From assembly GCF_016055025.1 (NCBI RefSeq), contig NZ_JAECVW010000010.1: a stretch of 64,000 bases of DNA; one strand, written 5' to 3'. A program made the translations under genes and the position numbers. Positions 1 to 7,617 of this stretch are shown here, piece by piece (within the stretch, counting starts at the first letter, position 1; each line of letters begins with the position of its first letter). Origin of the DNA: Thermoactinomyces intermedius. GTDB lineage: Bacteria > Bacillota > Bacilli > Thermoactinomycetales > Thermoactinomycetaceae. A model generated the notes under the pieces. The model was not told where the DNA came from. It saw only the letters and a program-made list of their open reading frames with translations, and did not search any database.

Positions 1-92
<92 letters not shown>

Positions 93-140
93 GTTTGATA
101 TGAACTCTCAAGAATTAACGAGTCATGTCTTCACTCTTCA

Positions 141-229
141 GTTTTCAAGGAACACTTCATTTCACTTTGTTTGTGCCGCTCTCTCGCGGCGACAAATATG
201 ATATTATCATCTTCCCCAACACAAGTCAA
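141..229 (-). promoter_or_regulatory. rrn promoter with boxA-like leader
   Basis: On the minus strand a near-consensus sigma-A promoter is visible: -35 TTGACT (224-229), a 17-base spacer and -10 TAATAT (201-206). The leader then holds a GC-rich hairpin (about 175-191) and TGTTCCTTGAAAAC (141-154), which resembles the boxA antitermination element found in Bacillus rRNA leaders. It lies upstream of the 16S fragment and downstream of the MFS gene, reading in the same direction. Confidence 0.8.
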
Positions 230-261
230 CACCTTTTTTTAAAAATTTTATTCCTGATTAA

Positions 262-286
262 CAGAAGAAGGAGGCCGTCGCCTCCT
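262..286 (-). terminator. possible weak terminator after the MFS gene
   Basis: A 6-bp GC-rich stem (270-275 with 280-285, loop of 4) lies directly after the MFS stop codon on the minus strand. It is followed by CTTCTTCTGTT rather than a clean T-run, so intrinsic termination is plausible but weak. Confidence 0.4.
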
Positions 287-287
287 C

Positions 288-1766
288 CTATGCCTGATCG
301 CTCACCGTCCTTGCTTGAACATCCGGCTTTCCGGCCGGCAAAGCAAGCGTCAATCCCAGATTGATCACCGCAATTCCAATTAAAATTAAAAAAATATGGT
401 GCATGCCCAGTGCCAAGGTTTCGCGCAACCCCGACAAAAGCCCTTCCGGGACCGCGGACAAACGGTGTGCATCCAGCAGGCGGTTGATTTCTGAAGCCGG
501 GATCTGCATTTTTTGATTTTGCAATGACAGGTTAAACAGCGCTCCAAACACCGTGACCCCCACTGTTTGTCCAAGGGAGCGCAAAAAAGTGTTGGAGGCG
601 GTGGCCGTTGCCCGCAGGTTCCATTTTACAGAGGATTGGACAATCACCGTGCAAACGGTCATCACAAAGCCGAAGCCGAATCCGTTTGCCAACATGACAA
701 CCGGCAAGATCCAACCCGGGGTGTGAATATCAATGTTGCCCAAAGCCAGACATCCCGCCAATATAAACATCATGCCGAAAAACGCGGTCAGGCGCGGGCC
801 CGTTTTCAACATCAACCGCCCGCCGACAAACGCCCCCGACATCCAGGCAAGCGACATGGGCAACAACACCATTCCCGATCCGGCGGCTCCGTAACCGATC
901 ACCCCTTGCACCCATAAAGGCGTATATACATTTAAAGCAATCAAAATCGAACTGGCCAAAAAGGAAATGACATTCGCCACCAGAATGGACGGGATTTGAA
1001 ACAAGCGGAGCGGAAGCATCGGTTCGCGAGCCTTGGTTTCAATCCAAAAAAACAGGATGAAACCGACGACCCCCAAAGCCGCAAGCCCCTGCAAATAAGG
1101 TGTTTTCCAGGAGACTTCCGTTCCTCCGACCGAGAGCACAAACAACAAAGAAGTGACGGCAATGAAAAAAGTAAAAGCGCCCGGATAATCCACTTCCGGC
1201 TTTTCCTTGATTTCCCCTTCTTCCTTTAAAAACAGCATCACCATCAACATGGCAAGCAATCCGAAAGGCAAATTGATGTAAAAAATCCACCGCCAGGAAA
1301 TATAATCAACCAAAAAGCCGCCGATCAAAGGGCCGACCAACCCGGCCAATCCCCAAACCGAACTGAATAAGCCTTGCACTCGGGCCCGCTGCTCGTACGG
1401 GTAAAGGTCCCCGATAATGGTAAACGTGGTCGGGTTCAGTGCACCGGCCCCGATACCCTGCACCGCCCTAAACCAGATCAACCCGGTCATGGAGCCGGCG
1501 ATCCCCGACAGCATGGAACCGATCAAAAACACAATTCCCCCGAACATAAAAATCCGTTTGCGCCCGAACAGATCTGCGAGCTTCCCGAAGATCGGGATGG
1601 TCACCGTGGATGCCAGCAAATAGGCGGCAAACACCCAGCTGATATATTGAAGTCCCCCCAAATCGCTGGCAATCCGTGGGATCGCCGTACTGACAACCGT
1701 CACTTCAATCGCTGACAAAAACGTGGCAATCAACATGGCCACGGTCACTTTTTTTCTGTCTGACAT
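288..1766 (-). CDS. MFS drug/proton antiporter, DHA2 (EmrB/QacA) family
   Basis: The product is a 492-residue integral membrane exporter with about 14 hydrophobic segments, the size and topology of DHA2-family drug:H+ antiporters such as EmrB and QacA. The first-loop motif GKLADLFGRKR matches the MFS motif A, and motif C-like glycine and proline patterns occur around VWGLAGLVGPLIGG. The start at 1766 is preferred because GAGGGTG lies 7 bases upstream; an in-frame GTG at 1781 has no ribosome site. It sits alone between the rrn promoter and divergent ygzB. The substrate cannot be deduced. Confidence 0.9.
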   Translation of the reverse strand: MSDRKKVTVAMLIATFLSAIEVTVVSTAIPRIASDLGGLQYISWVFAAYLLASTVTIPIFGKLADLFGRKRIFMFGGIVFLIGSMLSGIAGSMTGLIWFRAVQGIGAGALNPTTFTIIGDLYPYEQRARVQGLFSSVWGLAGLVGPLIGGFLVDYISWRWIFYINLPFGLLAMLMVMLFLKEEGEIKEKPEVDYPGAFTFFIAVTSLLFVLSVGGTEVSWKTPYLQGLAALGVVGFILFFWIETKAREPMLPLRLFQIPSILVANVISFLASSILIALNVYTPLWVQGVIGYGAAGSGMVLLPMSLAWMSGAFVGGRLMLKTGPRLTAFFGMMFILAGCLALGNIDIHTPGWILPVVMLANGFGFGFVMTVCTVIVQSSVKWNLRATATASNTFLRSLGQTVGVTVFGALFNLSLQNQKMQIPASEINRLLDAHRLSAVPEGLLSGLRETLALGMHHIFLILIGIAVINLGLTLALPAGKPDVQARTVSDQA

Positions 1767-1827
1767 ATCCGTCACCCTCACATTTCATGCAATCATTGTT
1801 CCGCCGGTCCCATCAACCGCTGTTCCA

Positions 1828-1856
1828 TTGTACTAAAAATCGGTTCATGATAAAAT
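1828..1856 (+). promoter_or_regulatory. sigma-A promoter of ygzB
   Basis: The plus strand shows TTGTAC (1828-1833), a spacer of 17 bases and TAAAAT (1851-1856), about 30 bases before ygzB and within the divergent gap to the MFS gene. Confidence 0.6.
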
Positions 1857-1887
1857 CGAGCTGATTTCAACTTGAAGGAGGAGCATC

Positions 1888-2229
1888 ATGCTGCTGTCCG
1901 GGAAACTGAATAAAATCCGCACTTTTGCCATGCTCTTGATCTTTGCCGGAGTCGGGGTCATGTACCTGGGTTTCTTCTTTCAAAGCCTGATGGTTTTGTT
2001 TTTTGTCCTCGGTATGATTTTCGTTTTGGCCAGTGTGGGGATCTACTTTTGGGTCGGCATTCTTTCCACACACTCGGTGCAGGTCGTTTGCCCTTCCTGC
2101 AACAAACCGACCAAAATTTTGGGAAAAAAAGACGAATGCATGCACTGTAAAGCCATCTTGTCCCTCGATCCGAAAGATGCTCCGGTGGAAGCACTTTCCG
2201 GATCCCCCGACGGGAGCATGGAAAAGTGA
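1888..2229 (+). CDS. ygzB: YgzB family membrane protein (UPF0295)
   Basis: This 113-residue protein has two N-terminal membrane segments (about residues 10-32 and 36-58) followed by a short cytoplasmic tail with a CPSC...CMHC four-cysteine pattern, which could bind zinc. Length and sequence fit the UPF0295 family (B. subtilis YgzB), whose function is unknown. AAGGAGGAG precedes the ATG by 6-7 bases. The stop overlaps the next gene by 4 bases, so the pair is probably co-translated. Its closeness to perR and the rRNA operon matches the B. subtilis neighbourhood. Confidence 0.9.
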   Translation: MLLSGKLNKIRTFAMLLIFAGVGVMYLGFFFQSLMVLFFVLGMIFVLASVGIYFWVGILSTHSVQVVCPSCNKPTKILGKKDECMHCKAILSLDPKDAPVEALSGSPDGSMEK

Positions 2230-2684
2230 ACCATAAAAACCTTCTTCCGTCCTCCCTGAGGCATCACGGGATCATTTTGTTTGACGGGGACTGCTCCCTC
2301 TGTAACGGATGGGTGCGGTGGATCATCCAACGGGATTCCCAAGGTTATTTTCGGTTTGCCTCCTTGAAATCCGAAGAAAGCGAATGGCTTTCCCAACGCT
2401 TTGGAGTCCCTTTTTCTACGCTTGACTCGGTCATTCTCATTGAACAAGGGCGTTATTTCACCCGGTCCACGGCGGTTCTTCGCATATTGCAGAGATTGAC
2501 CCGTTTTTCAGTCTTCACCAGACTGTTTTTCCTCATTCCACGCCCCTTGCGCGATGCGGTCTACCGGTTCGCGGCAAAAAACCGCCACCGCTGGAACCGG
2601 AGAAAGCAAACTTGTCCGGTCCCCACCCCGGAACAACAAAAAAGGTGGTTGAAACACCTTTTAAAAAAAGAAGATTCTTTCTGA
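2226..2684 (+). CDS. DCC family thiol-disulphide oxidoreductase-like protein (DUF393)
   Basis: The 152-residue protein has the DxxCxxC-type motif DGDCSLCNGW near residue 20, the hallmark of the DCC family (DUF393, B. subtilis YuxK-like), a predicted thioredoxin-related fold. The motif GxxYFTRSTAVLRILQRL is also typical. It starts at GTG 2226, overlapping the ygzB stop as GTGA, and is followed by an intrinsic terminator. The redox partner is unknown. Confidence 0.88.
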   Translation: MNHKNLLPSSLRHHGIILFDGDCSLCNGWVRWIIQRDSQGYFRFASLKSEESEWLSQRFGVPFSTLDSVILIEQGRYFTRSTAVLRILQRLTRFSVFTRLFFLIPRPLRDAVYRFAAKNRHRWNRRKQTCPVPTPEQQKRWLKHLLKKEDSF

Positions 2685-2706
2685 ACCGCCATATTTTATG
2701 CCCATC

Positions 2707-2733
2707 CCAACCAATGACCGGTTGGTTTTTTTT
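2707..2733 (+). terminator. intrinsic terminator
   Basis: CCAACC (2707-2712) pairs with GGTTGG (2720-2725) and is followed by eight T residues, closing the ygzB-DCC transcript. Confidence 0.85.
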
Positions 2734-2849
2734 CTTTTTTCTTACAAAAAAAGGATTCTCCCGAGTTTTCTCGAACAACTATGCGTGAAGTCCTCCGATG
2801 ATATGCATCCGATCCGGACTATGTATGGAAAGAAAAGGAGGCAAAACGC

Positions 2850-4286
2850 GTGAAATCACACAATCTTCTGGAAATGCTGTCGCGAACCGTCAAACGGTTT
2901 CCGGAACGAACGGCACTCTCTTGGGAAGAAAATGATGAGTTACATAAATTGAGCTATCAACGCCTTTGGAACATGATCCGGGATTTTGCATTCGGTTTGG
3001 AGAAAATCGGAATCCGACCCGGCGCAAAGATTGCCGTCATTGCAGAAAATCACCCCCGCTGGGTGATCAGTGAATTTGCCGTTTTAAGCCTGGGAGCCAC
3101 AAGCGTGCCGATTCACCCCAACCGGCATCCTGATCAGATCCGCAAGATTTTGAGACACGCCGATGTGACTGGGATCATTACGGATCGGTATGAATTGCTG
3201 GAAAAGGTAAAAGGTGCATCCGACCTGCTGCAACATTCCATCTTGTTAAACGGAAAAGCCGATGGATCTCTCGGGGCTTTGCAATTTGAAACCATCATCC
3301 AGATCGGCCAGTCGATTGCAAACGAAGAGCAGGAATGGGCCTATCCCTCCATCCAGCCTTTGGATGTCGCGGTCATTTATTACCCGAATGACAAGACGAA
3401 AACCGAAAAAGGGGTTCTGCTTTCACACGGGAATATTCTGAACAATCTCCAGAGCTTTCTGTACGTGATTCCTTATACAAAACACGACCGTCTGCTGTCG
3501 GTGTTAAACCTGTCCCATCCTTTTGAGCGGATTGCCGGCTACCTGGCCCCGCTGGCAACAGGGGCGGAGATCACTTACATTGCCAGGGATGCCAACTGGG
3601 TGAAAGCCAGCAAACGGATCAAACCGACGCTGTTCTCTTTGTCGCCGGTTTTGGTGCATACCATCTATGAGTATTTGAATAAACAAATCCAATCGTCCCC
3701 GGCCAAAAAATTTTTATTTCAACACGCCCTTCGTCAAGCAGAAAAAATATACGGATTGAAAAGAAAAGGATACAACTGGTCTGTCCCATCCTCTTTGCAA
3801 CTGCATCAATCCCTGTCGCAAACCCTCTTGTTTGCGCCCCTTCAAAAGCAATTGGGCGGACGGGTCCGGTTTATTCTCTCCGGAGGGGCACCCTTGAATG
3901 AAAAAGTCCATCGCTTTTTTTGGTGCATCAATCTGCCGGTGGTGGAATCGTATTACCTGACCGAATGCGCTTCGGTCATTTCCGCAACCAACCTGTCCTG
4001 CCCGCAACCGAAAACGGCGGGGAAACCGCTTCCGGGAATCGAACTCCGCATTCAAGCCGACGGGGAGTTGATGATTAAAATCCCGCAAGTCATCTCGGGC
4101 TATTACAAGATCCCCTTATCAGACACCAACGTATATACCAACGGCTGGATCAGCACCGGGGATCACGCGGAAATGGATGCCGACGGCACGTTGCACAACC
4201 TTCGCCGCAAGGTGGAACTGGACCCCCAAAAAGCCGTTCTGCCGACTGCCGTCCACAAAGAGCCAATGGCCGGCTTCAGCCCCTAA
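2850..4286 (+). CDS. degenerate AMP-dependent acyl-CoA synthetase-like protein, no C-terminal domain
   Basis: The 478-residue product aligns by eye with the large N-terminal domain of long-chain fatty acyl-CoA ligases (FadD type). It keeps GVLLSHGN, SGGAPL, a YYLTE core (368-372) and TGD (D438). Two departures are clear. The Thr/Ser/Gly-rich phosphate-binding loop (family pattern YTSGTTGxPKG) is replaced by YYPNDKTKTEKG (177-188). The small C-terminal domain that carries the catalytic lysine is missing: the protein stops about 40 residues after TGD, in a region that normally has the hinge. Start GTG 2850 follows AAGGAGG. The frame is intact, so this is a maintained but probably non-canonical enzyme or binding protein. 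Confidence 0.8.
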   Translation: MKSHNLLEMLSRTVKRFPERTALSWEENDELHKLSYQRLWNMIRDFAFGLEKIGIRPGAKIAVIAENHPRWVISEFAVLSLGATSVPIHPNRHPDQIRKILRHADVTGIITDRYELLEKVKGASDLLQHSILLNGKADGSLGALQFETIIQIGQSIANEEQEWAYPSIQPLDVAVIYYPNDKTKTEKGVLLSHGNILNNLQSFLYVIPYTKHDRLLSVLNLSHPFERIAGYLAPLATGAEITYIARDANWVKASKRIKPTLFSLSPVLVHTIYEYLNKQIQSSPAKKFLFQHALRQAEKIYGLKRKGYNWSVPSSLQLHQSLSQTLLFAPLQKQLGGRVRFILSGGAPLNEKVHRFFWCINLPVVESYYLTECASVISATNLSCPQPKTAGKPLPGIELRIQADGELMIKIPQVISGYYKIPLSDTNVYTNGWISTGDHAEMDADGTLHNLRRKVELDPQKAVLPTAVHKEPMAGFSP

Positions 4287-4319
4287 AAAACCCTGCTTCC
4301 ATACGGGGCAGGGTTTTTT
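4286..4319 (+). terminator. bidirectional terminator between the acyl-CoA synthetase-like gene and perR
   Basis: AAAAACCCTGC pairs with GCAGGGTTTTTT around a loop of about 12 bases. A and T tracts flank both sides, so it can stop the plus-strand gene and the convergent perR. Confidence 0.85.
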
Positions 4320-4755
4320 ACTGTTTCGATTTCACTTGGCAATCCGGACAAATTCCGTATATTTCCAAGCGGTGGGTATGAACCTGATAGTTCGTGATTT
4401 CCGCCGCTTTTTTTTCAATCTCAAGCAGAGGCATGTGGTCAAAATCCGTGATTTTCCCGCATTTCCGGCAAATCACATGATAATGATCCACCATATTGGC
4501 ATCAAAACGGCTGGAAGAATCTCCGTACGTCAATTCACGAACCAAGCCGGCATCTTTAAACAACCGCAAATTATTATAAACCGTGGCAACACTCATATTG
4601 GGAAAAGTGCCTTCCAATGACTTGTAAATCTCATCAGCTGTTGGATGTCCCATGGTTGAATAAAGGTAATTGAGAATCGCATGCCGTTGCGGCGTCATGC
4701 GCACACCATTTTCTTTCAGGGTTTCAACAGCCTTTTCTAGTCGGCTGTTACTCAT
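4318..4755 (-). CDS. perR: peroxide-responsive repressor PerR (Fur family)
   Basis: The 145-residue protein carries the complete PerR metal sites in B. subtilis numbering: H37, D85, H91, H93 and D104 for the regulatory Fe/Mn, and C96, C99, C136 and C139 for structural zinc. Asp at position 104 separates PerR from Fur, which has Glu there. The winged-helix DNA-binding domain is residues 1-80. In known systems, iron-catalysed oxidation of H37 or H91 by peroxide relieves repression of catalase, alkyl hydroperoxide reductase and similar genes. A Per-box-like palindrome upstream suggests autoregulation. Confidence 0.97.
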   Translation of the reverse strand: MSNSRLEKAVETLKENGVRMTPQRHAILNYLYSTMGHPTADEIYKSLEGTFPNMSVATVYNNLRLFKDAGLVRELTYGDSSSRFDANMVDHYHVICRKCGKITDFDHMPLLEIEKKAAEITNYQVHTHRLEIYGICPDCQVKSKQ

Positions 4756-4806
4756 CTATTTCCACCTCTCTAATATGTTCGCAGCAAAAAAGGAACGATT
4801 CTAATT

Positions 4807-4821
4807 TAATAATATATATAA
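4807..4821 (-). promoter_or_regulatory. candidate Per box upstream of perR
   Basis: The minus strand reads TTATATATATTATTA, matching the Per-box consensus TTATAATNATTATAA at 11 of 14 defined positions. It lies about 50 bases before the perR start. The region is generally AT-rich, so the match could be partly fortuitous. Confidence 0.5.
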
Positions 4822-4985
4822 TTAGTCTACTTCTTGTTTTGCCTTCTTGTCAATGCGGTTTCAGCGCCCCGCACTTTCCCTTGCATCCCCCGCCGGTTCA
4901 CATTCTCCCCCCCAAACGGGCATGTTCCGGAAAAAAAGATCATATATATCCATAAAAAAACAAAAAAAGAAAGTGAGTGAATTCC

Positions 4986-5357
4986 ATGTTGAAATTGTGG
5001 TCGCAAATTTACGGAGGAGTTCTCACACTGATCGGGATTGCCGGTTTCTTCCTGTCATCCAATGAGTCCCTCCAATTGACGCTCACGCACAATCTCATTC
5101 ACTTGGTGAGCGGTCTGATCTATTTGGGGGCGAGCCTGAAAGAAAATTGGGACCGGCTTGCCATGAGAGTCTTTGGTATCCTTTATGGTTTGCTGGCCGT
5201 TTACGGTTTATTCAGCAACCAGCTCTTCGGCCTTGTAAACATCACTCTTACCACCGAAATCTTTAATTTCATCGTCGCTTGTGGAGCTCTTTACCTGGGC
5301 TTTGTCCACGAGCGGATCAGCCAAAAACAAGAAAAAAAGGAACAAGCAAACACTTGA
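4986..5357 (+). CDS. small membrane protein, DUF4383-like
   Basis: The product has 123 residues and four predicted transmembrane helices (roughly 8-25, 34-52, 60-78, 87-108) followed by a charged tail rich in K, E and Q. The pattern of YGGVLTLIGIAGF and HNLIHLVSGLIYL resembles DUF4383 proteins, which have no assigned function. The ATG at 4986 is chosen over an in-frame GTG at 4977, but neither has a strong ribosome site. It is a single gene ending in a strong terminator. Confidence 0.7.
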   Translation: MLKLWSQIYGGVLTLIGIAGFFLSSNESLQLTLTHNLIHLVSGLIYLGASLKENWDRLAMRVFGILYGLLAVYGLFSNQLFGLVNITLTTEIFNFIVACGALYLGFVHERISQKQEKKEQANT

Positions 5358-5370
5358 ACCTTTCACCAAA

Positions 5371-5410
5371 GGCATGATGCCCGGCCGGTGGCAATTCATG
5401 CCTGTTTTTT
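5371..5410 (+). terminator. intrinsic terminator
   Basis: GGCATGA (5371-5377) pairs with TCATGCC (5396-5402) and is followed by TGTTTTTTT. It lies between the convergent membrane protein gene and nth and may serve both. Confidence 0.7.
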
Positions 5411-5420
5411 TATATCAGGG

Positions 5421-6083
5421 TCATTTCTTTTCCGAAATATCCCCGCGGTTTTTTCCATACCAGCAATAAGGAAGCAAATCACAGAGATCACATTTCGGAT
5501 TCCGGGCCGTGCAACAACGACGACCGTGCCAGATCAGGCGGTGATGGGTATCACTCCACAGGTTGCGGGGAATTTTCCGCGTTAATTGGCGCTCGGTTTC
5601 AAGCGGGGTCTTGCTGTCTGCCAAAGCCAAGCGATTGGCCACCCGGTGCACATGAGTGTCCACAGCCAAGGCCGGGACCCCAAAAGCATTGGAAAGCACC
5701 ACATTGGCCGTTTTGCGGCCAACCCCCGGCAAAGCTTCCAGCTTCTCTCTCTGTTGCGGGACTTCCCCTTCATATTCTTCAACCAAAATCCTGCAAGTTT
5801 GCAGGATATTTTTGCTTTTATTCCGGAACAGCCCGATCCCGCGAATGTGTTCAGCCAACTCTTCCTCGGTCAATGTTAAAAAATCTTGCGGGGTCGGAAA
5901 CTTGGCAAACAGGGGTTTGGTGATTTTATTCACTTGTTTGTCCGTGGATTGTGCAGACAAAATCGTGGCAATCAAAAGTTCGAATGGATTCTTGAAATGA
6001 AGTTCACAATGAGCGTCCGGATACATCTGCTCCAAAAGCTCCAGAATCTTCCCTGTTTGGACTCGTTTGGGTTTCGGTTTCAA
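5421..6083 (-). CDS. nth: endonuclease III (base-excision repair glycosylase/AP lyase)
   Basis: The 220-residue protein has the helix-hairpin-helix LPGVGRKTANVV with catalytic Lys124, the catalytic Asp142 in VDTHVHRV, and a 4Fe-4S cluster loop Cys191-x6-Cys198-x2-Cys201-x5-Cys207. It removes oxidised pyrimidines and cleaves the abasic site. Length is normal for the family (E. coli Nth is 211). It is followed on the same strand by no other gene and is convergent with the upstream small membrane protein. Here it is not next to dnaD, its usual partner in B. subtilis. Confidence 0.96.
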   Translation of the reverse strand: MKPKPKRVQTGKILELLEQMYPDAHCELHFKNPFELLIATILSAQSTDKQVNKITKPLFAKFPTPQDFLTLTEEELAEHIRGIGLFRNKSKNILQTCRILVEEYEGEVPQQREKLEALPGVGRKTANVVLSNAFGVPALAVDTHVHRVANRLALADSKTPLETERQLTRKIPRNLWSDTHHRLIWHGRRCCTARNPKCDLCDLLPYCWYGKNRGDISEKK

Positions 6084-6102
6084 AACACTCCCTCTTTCTT
6101 GT

Positions 6103-6873
6103 CTATTTGCGTTTGACTGCTTCGATGATCAATTCCCGGCTCCGGTTGTCAAAAGGCTGATAACGAAAGTTCCCGTACCGACGGATCACTTTAAATCCGC
6201 AGAAAGTGAGCAAATGATTCAGTTCCGACGGATAAATGTACCTTAAGCGAAAGGTGGTCCGGATCCGCTCCTTGAGCCGGCCGGACGGGCTGTAGTGCTC
6301 AAAATAGCGAATGACATGAGCCAGCTGGGAAAAATGATCAAATTCGGTAAAGTCATAAAGCTCAACCGTTTCTTCCGTCCCCGGGACAGGAAACGTTCCT
6401 CTGTAGGCATACTGATTGTCCATTTCATATAAATGTTTAATGAACGGGACAAAAACATTAAAGGCCAAAACCCCGTCATCCGTCAAATGCTGCCGAATGC
6501 ATTTCAACGTATTGACCTGATCCCGCACCGTCAACAGATGCAAAAAAGACCGGTAAGGAATGATGATCAGGGGAAACTTCCGGTCCAGACGGAAGTCCGC
6601 CATATTGCCGTGAACCCACTCGATGTTCCCGTCCAAATTCATCTCTTTGGCCTTTTTTTCGGCCCTTTTTAACATCGGTTCGCTCAAATCCAATCCGACG
6701 ACAGGGATGCCTTCCCTCGCAATCGCAAGGGTGCACCGGCCGGTTCCGCAGCCCAATTCCAAAACCGGACCACCCTGTTGTTTGGCCAGTTCCGTGTAAT
6801 AAGTGATGTCATGATCCAGCCCCGTTGAGGTCCAGTCATAATAGTCCGGCAAATCATATGTATAAAAATCCAT
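6103..6873 (-). CDS. class I SAM-dependent methyltransferase
   Basis: The 256-residue protein has the Rossmann methyltransferase motif I VLELGCGTGRCTLAIA (about residues 40-55), an acidic motif II (GLDLSEPML), and motif III/IV around MADFRLDRKFPLIIIPYRSF. The start at 6873 is chosen because GGAGGTGG lies 6 bases upstream; an upstream in-frame codon at 6900 lacks such a site. The substrate is unknown. It lies between nth and bcp, all on the minus strand. Confidence 0.88.
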   Translation of the reverse strand: MDFYTYDLPDYYDWTSTGLDHDITYYTELAKQQGGPVLELGCGTGRCTLAIAREGIPVVGLDLSEPMLKRAEKKAKEMNLDGNIEWVHGNMADFRLDRKFPLIIIPYRSFLHLLTVRDQVNTLKCIRQHLTDDGVLAFNVFVPFIKHLYEMDNQYAYRGTFPVPGTEETVELYDFTEFDHFSQLAHVIRYFEHYSPSGRLKERIRTTFRLRYIYPSELNHLLTFCGFKVIRRYGNFRYQPFDNRSRELIIEAVKRK

Positions 6874-6965
6874 GTTCCACCTCCGTCCGTAAAACGGCAA
6901 AAATCAGTGAAACCATTTGACAGGAGCAGTCCGAAGGGTTTCGCCGGGAAACCCTTCTTCCCGTC

Positions 6966-7433
6966 CTACTGTAAGTTTTCTTTGACAAACTGCAGAACTT
7001 CCTGCACATGATCCGCAACTTTCACTTTCCGGTAAGCTTTGGCAATCTTCCCATCTTTATCGATCACAAATGTGGAACGTTCAATCCCCTTGTACTTTCT
7101 TCCAAACATGTTTTTATCTTTGATCACTCCGTATTTTTCACAAACCTCTCCCTCCGGGTCACTCAGCAAAAGGAAAGGCAGATTCTGCTTTTCAATGAAC
7201 TTTTGGTGGGAAGCAATGGAATCTTTGCTGATTCCCAAAATCACGGTGTTGAGGTCCGAAAATTCCTGATAGGCATCCCGAAAGTCGCAAGCTTCTCTGG
7301 TACAGCCCGGTGTCTGATCCTTGGGGTAAAAAAACAGAACCACATTTTTGCCTTTGAAATCAGATAAAGACACGGTTTCCCCGTTTGTGGCTTCAAGCGT
7401 AAAGTCAATGGCTTGATCTCCTTCTTTGATCAA
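6966..7433 (-). CDS. bcp: thioredoxin-dependent thiol peroxidase Bcp (peroxiredoxin Q)
   Basis: The 155-residue peroxiredoxin has peroxidatic Cys44 and resolving Cys49 in TPGCTREACDF, the spacing of atypical 2-Cys BCP/PrxQ enzymes, plus FYPKDQTPGC and the R/STFVID signature near the C-terminus. It reduces H2O2 and organic peroxides with thioredoxin. The start is the TTG at 7433, since AGGAGG lies 8 bases upstream and this gives the family's usual length. A longer reading to 7490 is unlikely. It lies near perR as in B. subtilis (ygaF). Confidence 0.95.
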   Translation of the reverse strand: MIKEGDQAIDFTLEATNGETVSLSDFKGKNVVLFFYPKDQTPGCTREACDFRDAYQEFSDLNTVILGISKDSIASHQKFIEKQNLPFLLLSDPEGEVCEKYGVIKDKNMFGRKYKGIERSTFVIDKDGKIAKAYRKVKVADHVQEVLQFVKENLQ

Positions 7434-7617
7434 AGGAATCCACCTCCTGAATGCTTCCGAAAACGGTAAACATATTTTAACACTTCTCAAAAGGAGATGA
7501 AACGTTCAGCCCTTACCATAAGGTTGCGGAAATGATTTTATCATACCCAAACAAGATTACATTTATAATAAAAATATAACTTGTATCGCTTCACAACCAT
7601 CACGGTGGTGACCATGG

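Noticed and set aside
125..364. Plus-strand open frame of 79 codons over the rRNA leader
   Set aside because: It lies antisense to the rrn promoter and leader, has no ribosome site and shows no protein-like conservation.
6928..6962. Inverted repeat AAGGGTTT/AAACCCTT after bcp
   Set aside because: There is no T-run on the minus strand, so it cannot be called an intrinsic terminator.
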